Assembly: GCF_002923755.1 (NCBI RefSeq)
Contig: NZ_PGFZ01000003.1
Span: 251,356-315,355, forward strand
Reading direction: 5' to 3'
Length of the DNA stretch: 64,000 nt
From: Methylovulum psychrotolerans
GTDB lineage: Bacteria; Pseudomonadota; Gammaproteobacteria; Methylococcales; Methylomonadaceae
The notes below the pieces were generated by a model. It was not told the origin of the DNA, did no database searches, and saw only the letters and a list, made by a program, of their open reading frames with translations. Within the stretch, counting starts at the first letter, position 1; the number at the start of each line of letters is the position of its first letter. Shown here one piece after another: positions 59,127 through 64,000 of the stretch. The translations under genes and the position numbers were made by a program.

Positions 59127-62100
59127 ATGACTTTAGAAACCGAAACTGAAGGCCTGCGCATAGCGCGTGAACGTATCGCCCAAGAAGCCGAGCAACGTAG
59201 CGGCTTTTTGGATTTGGGAATGCTGGGTTTAAGGGCTTTGCCGGAAGAATTGTTTAGTTTACGGCATTTGCGGGGGGTGAATTTGGGCTATGGTTATATA
59301 GACCAAATAGATGGTGAATGGCAGGACGCATCCGGTATTGATAGCGACAATATTTTGGAAAATAGTTTAACTGGCATCGGTGCGTTAGTAGAATTAGAAA
59401 ATTTATCTTTATGTGGCATAGCTATACATGATTTGTCGGCGCTGTCCGGCCTTGCCGCCCTGCAAACGCTGCATTGCTCTGATACAGCGGTCAGCGACCT
59501 GTCGGTGCTGTCCGGCCTTGCCGCCCTGCAAACGCTGCATTGCTCCGGCACAGCGGTCGGCGACCTGTCGGCGCTGTCCGGCCTTGCCGCCCTGCAAACG
59601 CTGCATTGCTCCCGTACAGCGGTCAGCGACCTGTCGGTGCTGTCCGGCCTTGCCGCCCTGCAAACGCTGTATTGCTCCGGCACAGCGGTCAGCGACCTGT
59701 CGGCGCTGTCCGGCCTTGCCGCCCTGCAATCGCTGGATTGCTCCCGTACAGAAGTCAGTGACCTGTCGGCGCTGTCCTGCCTTGCCGCCCTGAAAACGCT
59801 GGATTGCTACAATACAGCGGTCAGCGACCTGTCGGCACTGTCCGGCCTTACCGCCCTGCAAACGCTGGGTTGCTCTGGCACAGCGGTCAGCGACCTGTCG
59901 GCGCTGTCCGGCCTTGCCGCCCTGCAATCACTGCATTGCTACAATACAGCGGTCAGCGACCTGTCGGCACTGTCCGGCCTTGCCGCCCTGCAAACGCTGC
60001 ATTGCTCCGGCACAACCGTCAGCGACTTGTCGGCGCTGTCCGGCCTTGCCGCCCTGCAATCGCTGGATTGCTCCCGTACAGCGGTCAGTGACCTGTCGGT
60101 GCTGTCCGGCCTTGCCGCCCTGCAATCGCTGCATTGCTACAATACAGCGGTCAGCGACCTGTCGGCACTGTCCGGCCTTGCCGCCCTGCAATCGCTGGAT
60201 TGCTCCGGCACAGAGGTCAGTGACCTGTCGGCATTGTCCGGCCTTGCCGCCCTGCAATCGCTGGATTGCTCCCGTACAGCGGTCAGCGACCTGTCGGCAT
60301 TGTCCGGCCTTGTCAATTTGCAAAGATTGAATTGTTCTGACTGCAAATTGACGAATATCTCTCCTGATTTTTGGGTAAAATCCTCTTTGCAATGGCTTTA
60401 TCTTTATCAAACCGAACTCCCCAATATCCCTGCTGAGGCGTTATCCCAATCGAGTTATAGCGACTGCCTCCCCTCCCTACGCGCCCATTTAAACGACCTA
60501 GAAGCCGGAAGCGAAGCTATCCCCGATGTAAAGCTGATGATCTTGGGCAATGGTCGGGTCGGTAAGACACAAATCTGCCGTAGATTACGCGGGGAAGCTT
60601 ACGATAGCACTATCAGCTCCACGCATGGCATTCGCCTAGCCACTGCCGATTTGCCGCCTACCGATACCTACGAAGCGGCTAATTTAGCGATTTGGGATTT
60701 TGGCGGGCAAGACATTTACCACGGCACTCACGCGCTGTTTTTAAAAACCCGCGCCATTTTCCTGCTGGTCTGGATTCCCGCCAGTGACGGGGCGGCTAGC
60801 CATGACTGCGATGGCTTAGTGTTCCGTAACCATCCCTTAAGCTATTGGTTGGCCTATGTCCGGCATTTGGGCGGTGCGGACAGCCCAGTGCTGATAGTGC
60901 AAACCCGTTGTGACCGTATCGAAGACGAGGCGCGGCGGTTGCCGATAGAGGATAGCGAGTTGGAGGGCTTGGGTTTTGTCAAAAGCCTGCATTACAGCGC
61001 CTTGAAGGATAGGGGAAGGGCGGCGTTAGATGAAGCCTTAGGCGAGGCGGTGGTATGGTTGCGTGAGCGGCAAGGTACGGCGTTGATCGGGGCGGGGCGC
61101 TTACGTTTGCAACGGCGCTTGGAAGCCTTACGCGCGGCGGATGCGGTGGCAGCAGAACAACGCCAATACCGTACCCTTAGCCAAGCCCATTTCCGGCAAT
61201 TGTGCGAGGAAGTGGGTGGCATCAGTGCGCCAGAGCATTGTTTAAGCTATTTGCACAATGCCGGGGTAGTGTTTTATCGCCCCGGCTTATTTGGTGAGCA
61301 GATTATTTTAGACCAAGCCTGGGCATTGGAAGCGATTTATACCGTTTTCCAGCGCGGTAGCTGTTACCGCGAACTGCAACGCTTGCGCGGGCGGTTTAGC
61401 CGGACGTTACTGGCCTTGTTAGTCTGGCGCGACTACAGCGACGCGGAACAGCGGCTGTTTTTGGACATGATGCAATCCTGCGGGATTTGTTTTGTCCATA
61501 AACACGGTGACAGGCAATTAGGCACAGAAGACGAATACATCGCCCCCGAACTGTTGCCGGATAAAGCCGCAGTTGCTAGCGAATTGGCGGAAAAGTGGTC
61601 GGCACAGGCGGACATGGTAACAGCGTTATACCGTTACCAATTGCACCAGCCCGGTTTATTGCGTAGCCTGATGGCGGAGATTGGCCAACAAGCGGGGGTG
61701 AACGGGATTTATTGGCAGAACGGCGTGTGTGTTTATGAGCAGACCACCCGCAGCCACGCGCTGATTGAGCAAGAAGAAGTCGGCACTTGGCAGGGCGTGT
61801 TACGCATCAGTTGCCAAGGCGGGCAAGCGGGGCAGTTGTTGGCGCAGTTACGCGAACGGATTACTCAGCAAAACCACCATTGGGGTTTGGAGCCTATCGC
61901 CGAACCTGCCGAGGTTGCCTCACGCGCCCAGCCGGAGCCAGTAAACGCGCCGCCGCTGGCCTTTGTCCAGCCGCCTAAAGCAGGTATTACTTATTGTGTG
62001 TCGTATGCGTGGGGCGATGATACGCCGGAAGGCAAGCCGCGTGAGGCGGTGGTTAACCAGCTTTGTCATGCAGCGGAGGCACGGGGTATTCATATCCTGA

Positions 62101-62555
62101 GGGATAAGGGTGATTTAAAATTCGGCGATCAGCTATCGGCGTTTATGGGACGCATCGCCCAAGGCGATAGGGTGTTTGTGATCCTCAGTGATAAGTATCT
62201 GAAATCCGCTAACTGCATGTATGAATTGTTTGAGATTTGGCGCACTAGCCGTCATGATAACGCCGAGGCCTTACAGCGGGTACGGCTGTTCAGCACGGAT
62301 TGTGCGCGGATTTTTTCGGCGTTGGATAGGGTAAATTATGCGATATATTGGCGGCAGCAACATAACGCGCTGCAAGCGGTGATTAGCGAACACGGCGCGG
62401 CAGTGTTAGGCGAGACCGATTTCCGCCAATTTAAGTTAATGGATGATTTTGCCCGGCATATCGGCGATATATTGGCGGCTTGCGCCGATACCATCCACGC
62501 GCGAAAGTTTGAAGATTTGATCGCTTATGGCTTTGATGACCCCCATGATGAGTAA
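59127..62555 (+). CDS. LRR-Roc-COR-TIR protein (bacterial Roco with TIR effector)
   Basis: A 1142-aa multidomain protein. Residues 1-100 form a short cap; 102-409 are 14 leucine-rich repeats of 22 residues (DLSALSGLAALQTLHCSxTAVS). A Roc GTPase follows, with P-loop GNGRVGKT (474-481), switch II IWDFGGQDIYHGTH (522-535) and a QTRCD in place of NKxD near 593. A COR-like region runs to about 930, and a C-terminal TIR domain (about 952-1090) opens ITYCVSYAWGDD and has the likely NADase Glu1033 in NCMYELFEIW. The start is the ATG at 59127; the longer frame upstream looks non-coding. Roco proteins are GTP-switched dimers, and a C-terminal TIR suggests NAD+ cleavage after activation, as in NLR-like phage defence. 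The Rpn-like nuclease gene follows after 9 nt. Confidence 0.88.
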   Translation: MTLETETEGLRIARERIAQEAEQRSGFLDLGMLGLRALPEELFSLRHLRGVNLGYGYIDQIDGEWQDASGIDSDNILENSLTGIGALVELENLSLCGIAIHDLSALSGLAALQTLHCSDTAVSDLSVLSGLAALQTLHCSGTAVGDLSALSGLAALQTLHCSRTAVSDLSVLSGLAALQTLYCSGTAVSDLSALSGLAALQSLDCSRTEVSDLSALSCLAALKTLDCYNTAVSDLSALSGLTALQTLGCSGTAVSDLSALSGLAALQSLHCYNTAVSDLSALSGLAALQTLHCSGTTVSDLSALSGLAALQSLDCSRTAVSDLSVLSGLAALQSLHCYNTAVSDLSALSGLAALQSLDCSGTEVSDLSALSGLAALQSLDCSRTAVSDLSALSGLVNLQRLNCSDCKLTNISPDFWVKSSLQWLYLYQTELPNIPAEALSQSSYSDCLPSLRAHLNDLEAGSEAIPDVKLMILGNGRVGKTQICRRLRGEAYDSTISSTHGIRLATADLPPTDTYEAANLAIWDFGGQDIYHGTHALFLKTRAIFLLVWIPASDGAASHDCDGLVFRNHPLSYWLAYVRHLGGADSPVLIVQTRCDRIEDEARRLPIEDSELEGLGFVKSLHYSALKDRGRAALDEALGEAVVWLRERQGTALIGAGRLRLQRRLEALRAADAVAAEQRQYRTLSQAHFRQLCEEVGGISAPEHCLSYLHNAGVVFYRPGLFGEQIILDQAWALEAIYTVFQRGSCYRELQRLRGRFSRTLLALLVWRDYSDAEQRLFLDMMQSCGICFVHKHGDRQLGTEDEYIAPELLPDKAAVASELAEKWSAQADMVTALYRYQLHQPGLLRSLMAEIGQQAGVNGIYWQNGVCVYEQTTRSHALIEQEEVGTWQGVLRISCQGGQAGQLLAQLRERITQQNHHWGLEPIAEPAEVASRAQPEPVNAPPLAFVQPPKAGITYCVSYAWGDDTPEGKPREAVVNQLCHAAEARGIHILRDKGDLKFGDQLSAFMGRIAQGDRVFVILSDKYLKSANCMYELFEIWRTSRHDNAEALQRVRLFSTDCARIFSALDRVNYAIYWRQQHNALQAVISEHGAAVLGETDFRQFKLMDDFARHIGDILAACADTIHARKFEDLIAYGFDDPHDE
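59430..60353 (+). repeat. 66-bp tandem repeat array encoding 14 leucine-rich repeats
   Basis: Fourteen units of 66 bp lie head to tail inside the Roco gene, in frame. Most units are nearly identical at DNA level (gacctgtcggcgctgtccgg at each start). Variation is concentrated in the residues after the LxxLxC strand (HCSGT, DCSRT, HCYNT, DCSGT), while the first and last units are more divergent. Such an array can gain or lose whole units by recombination without frameshift. Confidence 0.92.
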
Positions 62556-62564
62556 AACCTAACC

Positions 62565-63443
62565 ATGCCCAGCAAATACCTTAACCCTTACACCGATTTC
62601 GGTTTTAAAAAGCTGTTCGGCGAAGAAGCCAGCAAAGATTTGTTGGTGGATTTTTTAAACCAACTGTTGCCGCCCCAGCACCAAGTGGCGGAGCTGAGCT
62701 TTAAGAACCCCGAAAAAATCCCCGGCACGGCGAAAGAGCGCAAGGCGATTTTTGACATTTACTGTAAGAACGTCAATGGCGAGCAGTTTATCGTCGAGAT
62801 GCAGAAAGCCAAGGTGAAGTTTTTCAAAGACCGTTCGCTGTTTTACTCGACCTTCCCAATTAAGAACCAAGCCCAAAAAGGCGGCTGGTCGTTCAGGCTG
62901 TTGCCCGTATACATGATCGCCATTTTGGATTTTGTCTATGACGAACAGGAAGAGGTCGCCAAGTTCCGCCGCGATGTTTGCCTGAAAGACCAAGACGGCG
63001 ATGTCTTTTACGACAAGCTGCATTTTAAGTTCCTGCAAATGCCCTTGTTTAACAAGCAGGCGCATGAGTTGGTGACGCATTTTGACAAGTGGCTGTATTT
63101 TCTTAAAAATCTGGAGAACTTCGACCATATCCCCGCGATACTTAACGAGCCGATTTTCCAAAAAGGTTTTGAGATTGCCGAATTGGCACGTCTAAAGACC
63201 AAACTGCTCAACGACTACCGCCAAAGCTCGCTGGATTATTGGGAAATGAAAAACGTGAGGGATGCGTCGTTTGAAGACGGATTTCTGGCTGGTATTAGGA
63301 TCGCTAAGGAAAAAACCCTTACGGAAAGCGGAGGAGAGAGAAGCGAAGCCATCGCCAAAATGATGCTGGCAGAGGGAGAACCCTTGGACAAAATCATCAA
63401 ATATACCCAACTGTCAGCCGAGCAGATTAAGGCTTTGGAGTAG
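62565..63443 (+). CDS. Rpn family PD-(D/E)XK nuclease / putative transposase
   Basis: A 292-aa protein. The N-terminus KYLNPYTDFGFKKLFGEEASK and the nuclease core (Asp64 in AIFDIYCKN, Glu78-x-Gln80-x-Lys82 in IVEMQKAK) match the recombination-promoting nuclease family (PD-(D/E)XK nuclease family transposase). The C-terminus has the usual helical tail (EGEPLDKIIKYTQLSAEQIKAL). It starts 9 nt after the Roco-TIR gene with no promoter between, so the two are co-transcribed. Rpn proteins are DNA endonucleases that stimulate recombination, and some act in phage defence. A MITE-like element follows directly. Confidence 0.88.
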   Translation: MPSKYLNPYTDFGFKKLFGEEASKDLLVDFLNQLLPPQHQVAELSFKNPEKIPGTAKERKAIFDIYCKNVNGEQFIVEMQKAKVKFFKDRSLFYSTFPIKNQAQKGGWSFRLLPVYMIAILDFVYDEQEEVAKFRRDVCLKDQDGDVFYDKLHFKFLQMPLFNKQAHELVTHFDKWLYFLKNLENFDHIPAILNEPIFQKGFEIAELARLKTKLLNDYRQSSLDYWEMKNVRDASFEDGFLAGIRIAKEKTLTESGGERSEAIAKMMLAEGEPLDKIIKYTQLSAEQIKALE

Positions 63444-63457
63444 CTTAGGAATGTGTA

Positions 63458-63709
63458 TAAGTAGGTGTGCATATATCTTTTAACATTTAAAATTGTTATC
63501 TCTGTAACCCCCTCCCAACCTCCCCCTTGCCAGGGGGAGGGGCTTTTGCCCCTCATTTTCGCCTGTTCGACGAGGAAGATGCCCCCTCCCCTGCGAAGGG
63601 CGACTGCACGGATGCAGGAGGTAGAGCAACGCAAGGAGCGGTTGCCGAGAGGGCTGGGGTGGGGTTGAATTCGCAAATGTTAAAAGAGATATGCATACCT
63701 ACCTACTTA
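63458..63709. mobile_element. MITE-like element, type 1 terminal repeats, with nested insertion
   Basis: A 252-bp element with the type 1 ends (TAAGTAGGTGTGCATAT at the left, its near complement at 63675-63709), the shared core, and an extra 49-bp block at 63601-63649. Just outside the left end is cttaggaatgtgtat, which looks like a left end of the type 2 elements, so the type 1 element may have inserted into a type 2 end. No coding capacity. Confidence 0.8.
63601..63649. repeat. ~48-bp dispersed unit (copy 2), inserted inside a MITE-like core
   Basis: This block starts cgactgca and ends ttgccgag and matches 43796-43843 at about 44 of 49 positions. It splits the core palindrome (cctcccctgcgaaggg before it, agggctggggtgggg after it); in the sister elements the two sides are directly joined. 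It is thus a clean insertion. Confidence 0.7.
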
Positions 63710-63776
63710 AATTAATTTCGCCAACAACTTAATGAGCAAGTTTTTCATAAAACCCGCCCCCCAAATTTTACGCAAA

Positions 63777-63808
63777 AAAAAGCCCAAACCCGAAGGTTTG
63801 GGCTTTTT
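63777..63808 (-). terminator. Bidirectional rho-independent terminator
   Basis: A perfect 14-bp stem (63777-63790 with 63795-63808) around a cgaa tetraloop, with an A-run on the left and a T-run on the right. It lies 62 bp beyond the stop of the minus-strand gene at the window edge and would end its transcript; the symmetry also allows termination from the other side. Confidence 0.9.
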
Positions 63809-63870
63809 ACCCTAAGCGATGTAAAGCCTTAAGAGGCCATCCTTAGCGGACAGCCTCAAAAGCTCAAGCG

Positions 63871-64000
63871 TCAGCCGCGATAACGGTCATAAACCATTTG
63901 CAGCATTTGCACTTCGCCTTCTTCGGGCTTGCTCCAGCCTTGGATTTGGATGTCCTGCAAAATTTGCTTGCCTTGGTCATCTTCGGTCATGGCGGTGAGG
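63871..64000 (-). CDS. C-terminus of a gene cut by the window edge, possible periplasmic binding protein
   Basis: Only 42 codons and the TGA at 63871-63873 are visible. The sequence LTAMTEDDQGKQILQDIQIQ then GWSKPEEGEVQMLQMVYDRY resembles the end of PhnD-type phosphate/phosphonate-binding proteins, where a LxxMxxDxxGKxIL helix precedes the C-terminal tail. The evidence is thin. The frame and the terminator behind it support a real gene; the family call is tentative. Confidence 0.5.
   Translation of the reverse strand, partial: LTAMTEDDQGKQILQDIQIQGWSKPEEGEVQMLQMVYDRYRG

Noticed and set aside
59430-60353. CRISPR-like periodicity
   Set aside because: The 66-bp units are contiguous and coding, with no repeat-spacer alternation and no cas genes nearby.
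59409-60410. Minus-strand open frames with QGGKAGQRRQVADRC repeats, and plus-strand frames with PCRPANAALL repeats
   Set aside because: They are out-of-frame readings of the 66-bp LRR repeats; because the unit is a multiple of three with no stops, all frames stay open. The true frame has clear domains before and after.

Overview
The window looks like chromosomal DNA of a gammaproteobacterium, most plausibly a methanotroph-type Methylococcales. This is an inference from the mix of genes (an exosortase-A-associated ligase/decarboxylase pair, a YfiR/GGDEF/TonB-receptor set, GNA1162/CsgG lipoproteins, RTX proteins, a large NAD-glutamate dehydrogenase) and from the moderately GC-rich coding style. 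No methane- or methanol-oxidation gene lies inside the window, so the placement is not proven. No rRNA, tRNA or CRISPR array was seen.

Layout. 1-5.5 kb: two tandem RTX calcium-binding secreted proteins with nearly the same C-terminus; the first is cut by the window edge. 5.6-9.8 kb (minus): STAS antagonist, RsbW-like ATPase and a short NAD-glutamate dehydrogenase in one tight operon. 10.3-11.1 kb: a SAM methyltransferase. 11.1-16.2 kb (minus): yfiR, a CHASE8-like/HAMP/PAS/GGDEF/EAL protein and a TonB-dependent receptor. 16.3-18 kb (minus): msrB and an M18 aminopeptidase. 18.2-21.6 kb (minus): a NuoM-like proton-channel subunit followed by a DabA-family protein that has lost its catalytic zinc site. 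21.9-24.5 kb (minus): Stf0 sulfotransferase and guaB. 24.8-30.8 kb (plus): lipoprotein, trpD, trpC, a DUF2914 protein, a glycine-zipper lipoprotein, guaA and tadA.

30.9-32.6 kb is a small A/T-rich island. It holds a truncated, frameshifted integron-integrase remnant on the minus strand, a sigma70-like promoter, a TIR-domain gene, an attC-like palindromic element and a 99-aa gene of unknown function. It reads as the relic of an integron carrying a defence-type cassette. 32.8-35.5 kb: dbpA and small genes (ribbon-helix-helix, membrane, HicB-like). 35.6-40.6 kb: the mnmG-rsmG-parA-parB chromosome-maintenance cluster. It has an extra 87-aa ParB-N-terminus-like protein between parA and parB, and a MITE-filled gap. 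40.7-45.4 kb: exosortase-A-associated acyl-CoA ligase and PLP decarboxylase, then a polysaccharide flippase. 45.6-55.3 kb: radical SAM protein, a CsgG/DUF4810/GNA1162 lipoprotein triad, HAD hydrolase, lytic transglycosylase, purT, a MutS-like ATPase, a SPOR protein and argS. 55.7-58.8 kb: cytochrome c, a membrane protein and argG.

59.1-63.4 kb carries a bacterial Roco protein (14 near-identical leucine-rich repeats, Roc GTPase, COR-like region, C-terminal TIR), followed 9 nt later by an Rpn/PD-(D/E)XK nuclease-transposase. It resembles an NLR-like immune sensor plus a nuclease. The window closes with a MITE, a terminator and the 3' end of a minus-strand gene that may encode a periplasmic binding protein.

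Intergenic space is rich in small repeats. There are MITE-like elements with two different terminal inverted repeats around the same core, a 33-bp palindromic repeat, and a roughly 48-bp unit found twice, each time inside another palindrome. The most unusual items are the Roco-TIR/Rpn pair, the integron relic with its TIR cassette, the catalytically gutted DabA homologue with a NuoM-like partner, and the ParB-peptide gene.
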